NCBI GenBank assembly: GCA_003214525.1
Contig: QCLN01000008.1
Location: forward strand, 1 to 56,127
DNA: 56,127 nucleotides
Direction of reading: 5' to 3'
Source: Pelagibacteraceae bacterium AG-414-M23
Lineage (GTDB): Bacteria > Pseudomonadota > Alphaproteobacteria > Pelagibacterales > Pelagibacteraceae
The notes beneath the pieces were generated by a model. It was not told the DNA's origin and did not search any database. It was given only the letters and a program-made list of their open reading frames with translations. The position numbers were made by a program, and so were the translations under genes. This document shows, one piece after another, positions 26,386-34,180 of this stretch (the first letter of the stretch is position 1; the number at the start of each line of letters is the position of its first letter).

Positions 26386-27551
26386 GAAACTTTTTTTACT
26401 TCAGTATTTAAATCATCTTTGAAGTGAGGCATTACTTTTTCAGTGAACATTTTGATGCTTTTCATGTAATCTTGATGTTTAACTCCAGGAAAATTGGACC
26501 ATACTTGTAAATTTTGTAAATTTAATTCTGATTTAAGTTCATGGATCTTGTCTACTACATACTCAGGTGTTCCAAATAACATGTTACGTTTATGAAGAAA
26601 ATCATAGCTTAGTAAATCAAGTTTTCCTTTAGTTACAGGCAATTCTTCACCTGGGTCCATGTGATTGCCAAGTCCTCTCCAATGACACACCCATCTCATA
26701 TAATTTACCATATGTTCGCCAGCTTTTTCTTTAGCTTCTTCCATACTGTCAGCAACAAACATATCTCTTACTAATGATATACCTTCTCCCATTGGAACAT
26801 TTCTTTTTTCAGCTTCAGATTTTGCATTTTTAAATGCTTCAAATTTAATTTTTAAAGCTTTAACAGTAGGTATCCACATTATAATATTCAAACCTTGTGT
26901 TGCAGCCCATTCAATAGATCTAATTCCATCGACTACTTGGTGAATAGCAGGATAAGGTTTTTGGTAAGGTTTTGGTAAAACACTTATGTTTTCCATAACA
27001 TTTGTTTCAATATTAACCAAATCTTTATTTGGTGGACTCATATCATGCTGCCAAACATAATCAGGAGCAGGATATGTATAAAACTCACCTTTATGATTAA
27101 AAAATTTTTCTTTCCAGGATTTTTTTAAAATTGTTAGCGTTTCTTCAAACAATCTAAAATTTTTTGCTTGGTCTTTCATATCTGCTTCTTTATTTAAATT
27201 TATTGCTTCTCTTCCATAGATTCCTCTTCCTATTCCAACTTCAACTCTACCTTTTGATAATTGATCAAGAAGAGCAATATCTTCAGCCATTCTAATTGGA
27301 TTATGAAAAGTAATTACATTACAAGCTTGACCTATTCTAATATTTTTTGTTCTAGCTGCAGCATCAACTCCCATCATTAATGGATTAGTTAAAGATTCCA
27401 TTCCTTCATGATTAAAATGATGTTCTGTATACCAGATTGAATTCCATTTATTCTGATCACAATATTCTGTAATCTCTCTAGTTTCGTCTAAAAGTTTATC
27501 GTAAGGTTTGTGTGTCCAATTTGTTGTATTACAAAAATAACCAAATTTCAT
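26382..27551 (-). CDS. LLM-class (luciferase-like) flavin-dependent monooxygenase
   Basis: A 389-aa TIM-barrel flavoenzyme of the bacterial luciferase family. N-terminal MKFGYFCNTTNW, the WYTEHHFNHEGM segment near residues 41-52 and LSKGRVEVGIGRG near 95-107 are family landmarks. Such enzymes use FMNH2 and O2 to oxidise or cleave substrates; no flavin reductase is in the operon, so reduced flavin must come from elsewhere. It is the first gene of a six-gene overlapping operon and has the strongest Shine-Dalgarno of the cluster (AAGGAGG). Confidence 0.85.
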   Translation of the reverse strand: MKFGYFCNTTNWTHKPYDKLLDETREITEYCDQNKWNSIWYTEHHFNHEGMESLTNPLMMGVDAAARTKNIRIGQACNVITFHNPIRMAEDIALLDQLSKGRVEVGIGRGIYGREAINLNKEADMKDQAKNFRLFEETLTILKKSWKEKFFNHKGEFYTYPAPDYVWQHDMSPPNKDLVNIETNVMENISVLPKPYQKPYPAIHQVVDGIRSIEWAATQGLNIIMWIPTVKALKIKFEAFKNAKSEAEKRNVPMGEGISLVRDMFVADSMEEAKEKAGEHMVNYMRWVCHWRGLGNHMDPGEELPVTKGKLDLLSYDFLHKRNMLFGTPEYVVDKIHELKSELNLQNLQVWSNFPGVKHQDYMKSIKMFTEKVMPHFKDDLNTEVKKVS

Positions 27552-27566
27552 TAAAGCCTCCTTTAA
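27551..27566 (-). promoter_or_regulatory. Shine-Dalgarno hairpin at the LLM gene start
   Basis: A perfect inverted repeat (TTAAAG/CTTTAA, 6 bp, 4-nt loop) spans the AAGGAGG ribosome binding site (27557-27563) and reaches the first base of the start codon. When folded it would partly mask the site. The AT content makes the stem weak, so control is possible but unproven. Confidence 0.4.
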
Positions 27567-27687
27567 AAATCAATTTAAAGACGACCGATCCCACTTTCGT
27601 TTAGCTTTTTGAAGTTAAAACGACGAGTTATGTATCGCTTGAGTTATTTATAACACAAAATATAACTTTAGGATATATTTAAAAAAT
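27567..27687. promoter_or_regulatory. shared divergent control region of the LLM and EutA-like operons
   Basis: 121 bp between two divergent operons. It holds a relatively GC-rich block (27592-27637), including CGTTT...AAACG pairing around 27598-27622 that can form a hairpin in either transcript, and the repeated CGAC elements GACGACCGATC and AACGACGAG. No clear -35/-10 pair was found. It is probably an operator or leader region; no regulator gene is adjacent. Confidence 0.4.
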
Positions 27688-28431
27688 ATGGAAACAAAAA
27701 AAATACCACCAAAATATTTAAAGGATTTAAATCCTAAAATAGGACTAATTGCACTTGCTAGCGATTATATGATTGAGAAAGATTTTATAAGTGTAATCAA
27801 AGATAAGAAAATTGATTTTTTTGTAAATAGAATTGAAACATTTAATCCTTTGACAGCAGAAAATCTTATAAAAATGTCAGAAAAAATTACTAAAGTTACA
27901 AAAGATATACTTCCTGATGAAAAAATAGATTGTGTCGCATATGGATGTACTTCCGGTACAATTGCAGCTGGATATAGTTCTATTGAAGAAAAAATCAAAA
28001 AAGCAAAACCAAGTACAAATGTAACCACACCTAGCACAGCAGCAGTGAAAGCTTTAAAAAAATTAAATGTTAAAAAAATATATTTATTCACACCATATCC
28101 TAAAAAATTAAATGATGAAGTTATTGAATTTTTTAAAAAAGAAGGATTTGAAATAACTTCAAATTCTTATTTTGATATTGCTTCTGATATTGATATTGGA
28201 AAAGTTGATCCAGAATATCTATATGAAACTTTATCAAGCATTAACTTAGATGATGCTGATGCTATGTTTATTTCATGCACTGCACTACCGGCTTTATCAA
28301 TAATTGATAGATTAGAAAAAAAACTAGGAAAAATTGTTTTATCAAGTAACCAGGCTTTAATATGGGAAACTTTAGAAAAGATTGGAATGAATAAGTCTGT
28401 TGTAGGATTTGGTAAATTATTTTCAAACTAA
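27688..28431 (+). CDS. EutA-like Asp/Glu racemase superfamily protein (maleate isomerase/arylmalonate decarboxylase type)
   Basis: A 247-aa protein of the Asp/Glu racemase superfamily. Two active-site Cys are visible, in VAYGCTSGTIAAG (about residue 93) and FISCTALPA (about 194), and the C-terminal segment SSNQALIWETL is typical. The segment VNRIETFNPLT also fits the maleate isomerase/EutA group. EutA is encoded with ectoine hydrolase EutD and is linked to hydroxyectoine use in rhizobia; here too the next gene is EutD/DoeA-like, 1 nt downstream. A maleate cis-trans isomerase is the main alternative. Confidence 0.75.
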   Translation: METKKIPPKYLKDLNPKIGLIALASDYMIEKDFISVIKDKKIDFFVNRIETFNPLTAENLIKMSEKITKVTKDILPDEKIDCVAYGCTSGTIAAGYSSIEEKIKKAKPSTNVTTPSTAAVKALKKLNVKKIYLFTPYPKKLNDEVIEFFKKEGFEITSNSYFDIASDIDIGKVDPEYLYETLSSINLDDADAMFISCTALPALSIIDRLEKKLGKIVLSSNQALIWETLEKIGMNKSVVGFGKLFSN

Positions 28432-28432
28432 T

Positions 28433-29602
28433 ATGCTATTTACTAAAGAAGAATACAAAGGAAGACTAAATAAAGTTAAAAAATTTATGCAGAATAAAGG
28501 CATCGATCTTTTGATTTCACAAGATACATCAAATATTAATTATCTTACCGGATATGATGCTTGGTCATTCTATTATGCACAATGTGCAATAGTTCATGTT
28601 GATGCTGATGAACCATTGTTATTTGTAAGAGCACAAGATGCAGGCGCAGCATATATAAATTGTTATATAAAACATGAAAACATAATTGCTTACGATGAAA
28701 AATATATTCATACATGGCCCACACATCCTTACGATGCAATTGTAGATTTAATAAAAAAAAGAAAATGGGAAAATTTTAAAATTGGTTTAGAAATGGATAC
28801 CCATTACTTTACTGCATACTCTTATAAGAAATTATTAGATGGTTTGCCTGATGCTAAATTAATAGATAGCGAAAGATTAGTTAATTGGGTTAGAGTAGTT
28901 AAGTCAGACGCAGAAATAGATTTAATGAAAAAAGCAAGTGTCATAACTGAAATAGGTATGAAAAAAGCATTTGAATGTATTAAACCTGGCGTTAGGCAAA
29001 ATGATGCAGTTTCAGAAATAACTGGTGCTTTAATTAGAGGAACAAAAGATTTCGGTGGAGAATACTCATCAATAGTTCCTCTTTTACCAACGGGAAAAGG
29101 TACATCAGCGTCTCATTTAACCTGGAGTGATGCCAAATTCGTTGAAGGAGAGGCAACTATAATTGAAGTTTCTGGAGTTTATAAAAGATATCATTGTCCA
29201 ATGGCAAGAACAGTGCTTCTTGGTAAACCAGATCAAAAAAAAATAGATACAATGAAAAAAACCATAGAAGCTCTACATGCGGGAATTGATGTTACAAAAC
29301 CAGGAAATACCGCAGATGATGTTGCCCAAGCATTTTGGAAAGTATTAGATAAATATGGAATAGAAAAAAAATCTAGAACCGGATACTCAATAGGAATTGG
29401 ATATCCTCCAGATTGGGGCGAACATACATTAAATATTCTCAAAGGTGACAAAACAGTGCTAGAAAAAAATGTTTGTTTTCACATGATTGCTGTAATGCAA
29501 TTTGGGAACTGGGGAGTAGAGGCCTCAGAGTCAATAAGAGTTACCGATACTGGATCAGAGTTATTTTGTAATCTTTCAAAAGAACTGCATATAAAAAGCT
29601 AA
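28433..29602 (+). CDS. M24-family EutD/DoeA-like hydrolase (ectoine hydrolase type)
   Basis: A 389-aa creatinase/prolidase-fold enzyme. A TTG at 28409 extends the frame into the preceding gene; ATG 28433 is chosen because the N-terminus MLFTKEEYKGRL aligns with ectoine hydrolases. Strong family stretches are INYLTGYDAWSFYYAQC, HLTWSDAKFVEGEA, YKRYHCPMARTVLLGKP and IGYPPDWGEHTL. DoeA/EutD opens the ectoine ring. Xaa-Pro peptidase and creatinase are the fold relatives, but the residues above favour the ectoine-hydrolase group. It follows the EutA-like gene and precedes potA by 46 nt. The other ectoine genes (doeB/eutE, eutB, eutC) are not adjacent. Confidence 0.78.
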   Translation: MLFTKEEYKGRLNKVKKFMQNKGIDLLISQDTSNINYLTGYDAWSFYYAQCAIVHVDADEPLLFVRAQDAGAAYINCYIKHENIIAYDEKYIHTWPTHPYDAIVDLIKKRKWENFKIGLEMDTHYFTAYSYKKLLDGLPDAKLIDSERLVNWVRVVKSDAEIDLMKKASVITEIGMKKAFECIKPGVRQNDAVSEITGALIRGTKDFGGEYSSIVPLLPTGKGTSASHLTWSDAKFVEGEATIIEVSGVYKRYHCPMARTVLLGKPDQKKIDTMKKTIEALHAGIDVTKPGNTADDVAQAFWKVLDKYGIEKKSRTGYSIGIGYPPDWGEHTLNILKGDKTVLEKNVCFHMIAVMQFGNWGVEASESIRVTDTGSELFCNLSKELHIKS

Positions 29603-29620
29603 AATTAACTATTGAATATT
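29601..29620 (+). repeat. direct repeat copy 1, upstream of potA
   Basis: AAAATTAACTATTGAATATT begins on the stop codon of the M24 gene and lies 29 nt before potA. A copy lacking one T occurs at 30768-30786, upstream of potD. It may be a shared operator; AT richness means chance is not excluded. Confidence 0.4.
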
Positions 29621-29648
29621 ATCTTCACAAATGTTTTAAATCCTCCCT

Positions 29649-30737
29649 ATGCCTAATAACAAAGAATTCGTTAAATTTGCAAAAGTTGATAAAAGTTATG
29701 ACGGAAAAGTTCTTGTCGTAAAAGATCTAAACCTAGATATAGCTGAAGGTGAGTTTATCACAATGCTTGGACCTTCTGGTTCGGGAAAAACTACTTGTTT
29801 AATGATGTTAGCTGGTTTTGAAACACCAACAAACGGTGAAATTTATTTAGATGGAAATCCAATTTCAAACATACCTCCACACAAAAGAGGTATTGGAATG
29901 GTTTTTCAAAACTATGCATTATTTCCTCATATGACAGTTTATGAAAATTTAGCATTTCCATTAAGGGTAAGAAAAATTCCAAAAGATGAAATTGATAAAA
30001 AAGTTGATAAAGCATTATCAATGGTTTCGTTAGCTGGTTACGAGTCAAGAATGCCAGGCCAACTTTCAGGAGGACAACAACAAAGAGTTGCCGTTGCTAG
30101 AGCGTTAGTTTTTGATCCTTCAGTTGTACTAATGGATGAACCATTGGGAGCGTTAGATAAAAATTTAAGAGAAAGCATGCAATATGAAATTAAACATATT
30201 CATGAAAGTATAGGAGTCACAGTTGTTTATGTTACTCACGATCAAGGAGAAGCTCTTACCATGTCAAATCGAATAGCAGTATTTAATGATGGAAAAGTTC
30301 AACAATTATCTAGCCCTGACAAACTATACGAAGAACCTGTTAATTCTTTTGTTGCGGAGTTTATAGGTGAGAATAATACTTTTAGTGGCCAAGTCACAGA
30401 TATTTCTGGAGGCAAGTGTAAAGTAAAATTAGACTCTGGATCAGAAATAATGTCAAATCCGATTAGAGTAAATTCAAAAGGTGAAAAAACTATTGTTTCT
30501 TTAAGACCAGAGAGAGCAATTATAAATCCAGAAAATAACATGGAAAATAAGCATAAAGGGAAAATAGAAGAAGTAATTTATCACGGTGACCACACTAGAG
30601 TTAGATTAAATTTGTTAGGAAATAAAGAATTTATACTAAAAGTTCCAAATAGTTCAGCTAGAATGGATATAAAAGTTGGAAACGAAATCGCAGTAGGTTG
30701 GGACAGCCGAGATGCAAGAGCTTTAGACCCAAAGTAA
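29649..30737 (+). CDS. potA: polyamine-type ABC transporter ATPase PotA
   Basis: A 362-aa ATPase: Walker A GPSGSGKTT, Q-loop in MVFQNYALFPHMTV, signature LSGGQQQRVAVARAL, Walker B VVLMDEPLGALD and switch His in VTHDQGEALTM. A TOBE-type domain follows at about residues 285-355. Standard length for PotA. It energises PotB/PotC and binding protein PotD. It follows the EutA/EutD-like genes on the same strand, so the transported compound may be an ectoine- or polyamine-like cation rather than spermidine itself. Confidence 0.9.
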   Translation: MPNNKEFVKFAKVDKSYDGKVLVVKDLNLDIAEGEFITMLGPSGSGKTTCLMMLAGFETPTNGEIYLDGNPISNIPPHKRGIGMVFQNYALFPHMTVYENLAFPLRVRKIPKDEIDKKVDKALSMVSLAGYESRMPGQLSGGQQQRVAVARALVFDPSVVLMDEPLGALDKNLRESMQYEIKHIHESIGVTVVYVTHDQGEALTMSNRIAVFNDGKVQQLSSPDKLYEEPVNSFVAEFIGENNTFSGQVTDISGGKCKVKLDSGSEIMSNPIRVNSKGEKTIVSLRPERAIINPENNMENKHKGKIEEVIYHGDHTRVRLNLLGNKEFILKVPNSSARMDIKVGNEIAVGWDSRDARALDPK

Positions 30738-30767
30738 ACTTATCATTAAAAACGTTATATTATAAGC

Positions 30768-30786
30768 AAAATTAACATTGAATATT
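30768..30786 (+). repeat. direct repeat copy 2, upstream of potD
   Basis: Matches the copy at 29601-29620 except for one missing T. It lies 13 nt upstream of the predicted potD -35 box, a usual place for an activator site. Confidence 0.4.
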
Positions 30787-30799
30787 CTTAAATGAGCTG

Positions 30800-30828
30800 T
30801 TGACTCCATTTTTTATCCTTGTTGTAAT
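30800..30828 (+). promoter_or_regulatory. predicted sigma-70 promoter of potD
   Basis: TTGACT (30800-30805) and TGTAAT (30823-30828) are separated by 17 nt, and the start codon is 36 nt downstream. A palindrome CGTTTAAACG (30847-30856) adjoins the GGAGG ribosome binding site (30856-30860) and could be an operator or fold over the site. This gives potD a transcript separate from potA. Confidence 0.5.
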
Positions 30829-30864
30829 CCTTTTTTTAAAAAAAAACGTTTAAACGGAGGATAA

Positions 30865-31980
30865 ATGAGAAAATTAAGTAAATTATTACTTACCTTGACT
30901 TTTGCTCTTTCTTTAACTTCATCAGCATTTGCAGTAGTTGTTGCATCATGGGGTGGAGCTTATACAGAGTCTCAAAAGCTTGGATATGGTGATCCTACTG
31001 CAAAAGCTTTAGGTATATCTATCGATTGGGTAGACTACTCAGGCGGATTATCAGAAATTAAAGCACAAAAAGAAGCTGGTGCTATTGTATGGGATATAAT
31101 CGACGTATTTGCATTTGATACAATAAATGGATGTGACGAAGGTATATTTGTTGAATTTGATTTCGACAAAGACTTTCCTGCAGCTCCAGACGGTACACCT
31201 GCAAGTGAAGACTTCTTCACTGCAATGCCTTCTAAATGTGCTGTAGGAAACATTTTATATTCTTGGAACTACGCTTATAACAGCGACAATGTTAAAGGTA
31301 CTCCAAAGACTATAAAAGATTTCTTTAACACTAAAAAATTTCCTGGAAAAAGAGCTATCTATAAAAGCGCTCTAACTAACTTAGAGATCGCTTTAGCAGC
31401 TACTGGAACAAAACCTGGAAAAGGTGGAGCAAATATCTATAAAAAATTGAATACTGAAAAAGGTGTTCAAAAAGCATTAGATACTATTAAAAAACTTTGT
31501 ACTGATCCAAAAGGCGGATGTGTATTTTGGTCAGCAGGTGCTCAACCACCAGAACTATTAATGAGCGGTGAAGTTGTTATGGCAACTGGTTGGAATGGAA
31601 GATTTTTCAACGCTACAGTTGGCGAAGGTGCTCCAATCGTTCAAGTATGGGACGCTCAAGGTCTTGACTATGAATATTTTGCACTAGTTAAAGGTGGACC
31701 AAACGAAGCTGATGCTATGAAAGCTCTTGCTATGATGACTAACACAGAAATGTTAGCTGGAAGCGCTAAGTATATAGCTTATGCTCCTTGGAGAAAATCT
31801 TCAATAGCTGTTATGGAAGCAGGTGAGCCATGGTATAAAGATGGTAAAACAAATATGGTACCACATATGCCTACTGCGCCAAAAAACACAAAAAATTACT
31901 TCCTAGTAGATCCATTCTTTTGGGCTGATAACGGCACTGAGCTTGGTGAAAAATGGGAAGCTATGAAAGCAGGTCTATAA
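30865..31980 (+). CDS. potD: polyamine-type ABC substrate-binding protein PotD
   Basis: A 371-aa periplasmic type-II binding protein. The signal peptide runs to about residue 23 (cleavage after SAFA). The mature N-terminus VVVASWGGAYTESQKLGYGD is typical of the extracellular solute-binding protein 1/8 families of polyamine importers. It is rich in Asp/Glu and Trp/Tyr, as expected for a cation-binding cleft. It contains four Cys (about residues 90, 107, 212 and 219), possibly two disulfides. The promoter upstream and terminator downstream let it be made in excess of the permease. The ligand is not readable from sequence. Confidence 0.87.
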   Translation: MRKLSKLLLTLTFALSLTSSAFAVVVASWGGAYTESQKLGYGDPTAKALGISIDWVDYSGGLSEIKAQKEAGAIVWDIIDVFAFDTINGCDEGIFVEFDFDKDFPAAPDGTPASEDFFTAMPSKCAVGNILYSWNYAYNSDNVKGTPKTIKDFFNTKKFPGKRAIYKSALTNLEIALAATGTKPGKGGANIYKKLNTEKGVQKALDTIKKLCTDPKGGCVFWSAGAQPPELLMSGEVVMATGWNGRFFNATVGEGAPIVQVWDAQGLDYEYFALVKGGPNEADAMKALAMMTNTEMLAGSAKYIAYAPWRKSSIAVMEAGEPWYKDGKTNMVPHMPTAPKNTKNYFLVDPFFWADNGTELGEKWEAMKAGL

Positions 31981-32017
31981 TTTAAGTTTTAAAGACTAAA
32001 ATTATATATTATATTTA

Positions 32018-32047
32018 GGGCGGTTATTAAATAACCGCCCTTTTTTT
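32018..32047 (+). terminator. intrinsic terminator/attenuator between potD and potB
   Basis: GGGCGGTTAT/ATAACCGCCC, 10-bp perfect stem (32018-32027 with 32031-32040), 3-nt loop and seven T. The T-run touches the potB start codon at 32048. Permease expression must come from read-through or a start within the T-run. Confidence 0.9.
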
Positions 32048-33301
32048 ATGAGCAGTGAAACACAAAAAATTTTAACAACTGACGGAATTCCTTTAGAGAT
32101 TAGCCTAAAGAAGGCTGAGAAAAAAAATAAAATTAAAGCTTTTCTTCTAGTAGCCCCATTATTACTTTTTATAATAATTACTTATATTTTTCCTATAGGT
32201 GAAATGTTTACAAGAAGTATAGACGATAGAATGGTTACAAATATGTTACCTAAAACATTTAAAGCTATGGAAACATGGGATGGAAAAGAACTTCCACCAG
32301 AAGAAGTTTTTGCTGCTTTTTTATCTGATTATAGAGCTTTAGCTGAAAAAAAAGAACATGGAAAACTAGGCCAAAGATTAAACAAAGAGAAGAACGGATT
32401 TAATACAATCCTCAAAAAATTATGGAGAAAAATGAAAAAATTTGAGGATGGTAATACTAAAGAACAAATAATGGCAGTTCATAAACGATTTAGAGATGTA
32501 AAATATTGGCAAGCAATAAAAAGGACAGCTCCTCCGTATACTATGGGAAAATATTTAAAAGGTATGGACATGTATTATGATGAGGATGGAAAAGTCGTTC
32601 AAGTTGAGGAGGACAGAAGAATACATAGAATACTTTGGCTGAGAACTTTAGAAATAGCTGTTGTTGTCACTATTCTTTGTTTTTTAATGGGTTATCCAAT
32701 TGCACATTTGCTTGCGACTCTTCCAATGAAATACAGTAATTTATTAATGATATGTGTTCTTTTGCCATTCTGGACCTCTTTACTTGTAAGAACTGCAAGT
32801 TGGATGATTTTGTTACAACAACAAGGAATTGTAAATGACTTTTTCGTCATGATCGGATTAGTAGCTGACGATAATAGACCAGAGATGATGTATAATAAAA
32901 CCGGTACCTATATTGCAATGACGCAAATTCTTTTACCTTTTATGGTATTGCCTTTGTACAGTGTTATGAAAACAATATCTCCTAGTTTAATGAGAGCGGG
33001 AAAATCCTTAGGAGGCACTCCATTCGTTGCTTTTTGGAAAGTTTACTTTCCATTAACAATACCTGGTATTGGAGCAGGCTGTTTATTAGTCTTTATACTT
33101 GCAATTGGATATTATATTACCCCAGCTTTAGTTGGTGGCGCATCAGGAACATTGATTAGTAACCAAATAGCTTACCATATGAAGGAAACGCTAGACTGGA
33201 GCTTTGCATCGGCCATGGGATTAATGCTATTAACTGGAGTCCTTGTCGTTTACTGGATTTATAACAAACTTGTTGGAATTGATAATATTAAATTAGGATA
33301 A
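32048..33301 (+). CDS. potB: polyamine-type ABC permease PotB, long form
   Basis: A 417-aa inner-membrane permease. The first helix (about residues 30-52) is followed by about 140 mostly charged residues (about 55-195). The permease core follows with five to six helices, and the EAA-type coupling loop contains SLMRAGKSLGGTPFVAFWKV (about 313-332). E. coli PotB is about 275 aa, so the insert is extra periplasmic sequence, seen also in other alphaproteobacterial homologues. Its ATG directly follows the terminator T-run without a Shine-Dalgarno. It pairs with PotC. Confidence 0.88.
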   Translation: MSSETQKILTTDGIPLEISLKKAEKKNKIKAFLLVAPLLLFIIITYIFPIGEMFTRSIDDRMVTNMLPKTFKAMETWDGKELPPEEVFAAFLSDYRALAEKKEHGKLGQRLNKEKNGFNTILKKLWRKMKKFEDGNTKEQIMAVHKRFRDVKYWQAIKRTAPPYTMGKYLKGMDMYYDEDGKVVQVEEDRRIHRILWLRTLEIAVVVTILCFLMGYPIAHLLATLPMKYSNLLMICVLLPFWTSLLVRTASWMILLQQQGIVNDFFVMIGLVADDNRPEMMYNKTGTYIAMTQILLPFMVLPLYSVMKTISPSLMRAGKSLGGTPFVAFWKVYFPLTIPGIGAGCLLVFILAIGYYITPALVGGASGTLISNQIAYHMKETLDWSFASAMGLMLLTGVLVVYWIYNKLVGIDNIKLG

Positions 33302-33303
33302 AT

Positions 33304-34158
33304 ATGGCTTTACCCAAATATACAGAAACTCGTTATAGAATTTGGCACTATTTGTATTTAACAATTTGTGGTTTTGTATTTTTCTTTTTAATAGCGCCGT
33401 TGTTTGTAATTTTTCCACTTTCATTTAACGCTGAGGAATTCTTAGTTTTTTCAGATGGAATGAAAAGACTTGATCCTGATGCATTTTCTTTAAGGTGGTA
33501 TCATGACATGGTTTATGGAACAAAAAATCCCTGGGGACTTGCTGCAAAAAACAGTTTTATAATTGCAATATTTGCAACAATAGGAGCGGTAATACTTGGT
33601 ACAGTAGCTGCACTAGGATTAAGTAGCAGACATATGCCATTCAAAGGTTTAATAATGGCAACTTTAATTTCACCAATGATTGTTCCACTTATTATTTCTG
33701 GAGTTGCCATCTTCTTTTTTATAGCAAAAATTGGATTAGCAGCTACACACTTAGGAATTATTATTGCTCATATAATTCTAGGAACTCCATTTGTAGTAAT
33801 AACTGTTACTGCCACTTTGTCAGGTTTTGACCATAGTGTTACTAGAGCAGCATCTAGCCTAGGAAGTGATCCAGTTAACACATTTATGAAAATAACATTA
33901 CCATTGATTTTGCCAGGAGTTATATCCGGGGCTTTATTTGCATTTGTCACATCTTTTGATGAGGTAGTAGTAGTTTTATTTTTAGCCGGTTTAGATAATA
34001 CAACGATACCTATTCAAATGTGGACGGGTTTAAGAGAACAATTAAGCCCAACTATACTTGCTGTTGCTACTTGCTTAATAATTCTTTCAACATTAATACT
34101 TGTTACCGCGGAACTTTTAAGAAGAAGGTCTGAGCGTATAAGAGGTATTAACAGATAA
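33304..34158 (+). CDS. potC: polyamine-type ABC permease PotC
   Basis: A 284-aa permease with about six helices. The coupling loop contains VTRAASSLGSDPVNTFMKIT (about residues 179-198) and the final helix is followed by a basic tail RRRSERIRG. Standard PotC length. Two nucleotides after potB; it forms the heterodimeric pore with it. Confidence 0.9.
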   Translation: MALPKYTETRYRIWHYLYLTICGFVFFFLIAPLFVIFPLSFNAEEFLVFSDGMKRLDPDAFSLRWYHDMVYGTKNPWGLAAKNSFIIAIFATIGAVILGTVAALGLSSRHMPFKGLIMATLISPMIVPLIISGVAIFFFIAKIGLAATHLGIIIAHIILGTPFVVITVTATLSGFDHSVTRAASSLGSDPVNTFMKITLPLILPGVISGALFAFVTSFDEVVVVLFLAGLDNTTIPIQMWTGLREQLSPTILAVATCLIILSTLILVTAELLRRRSERIRGINR

Positions 34159-34180
34159 TATAAAAGTTAAGCTAAATTCT

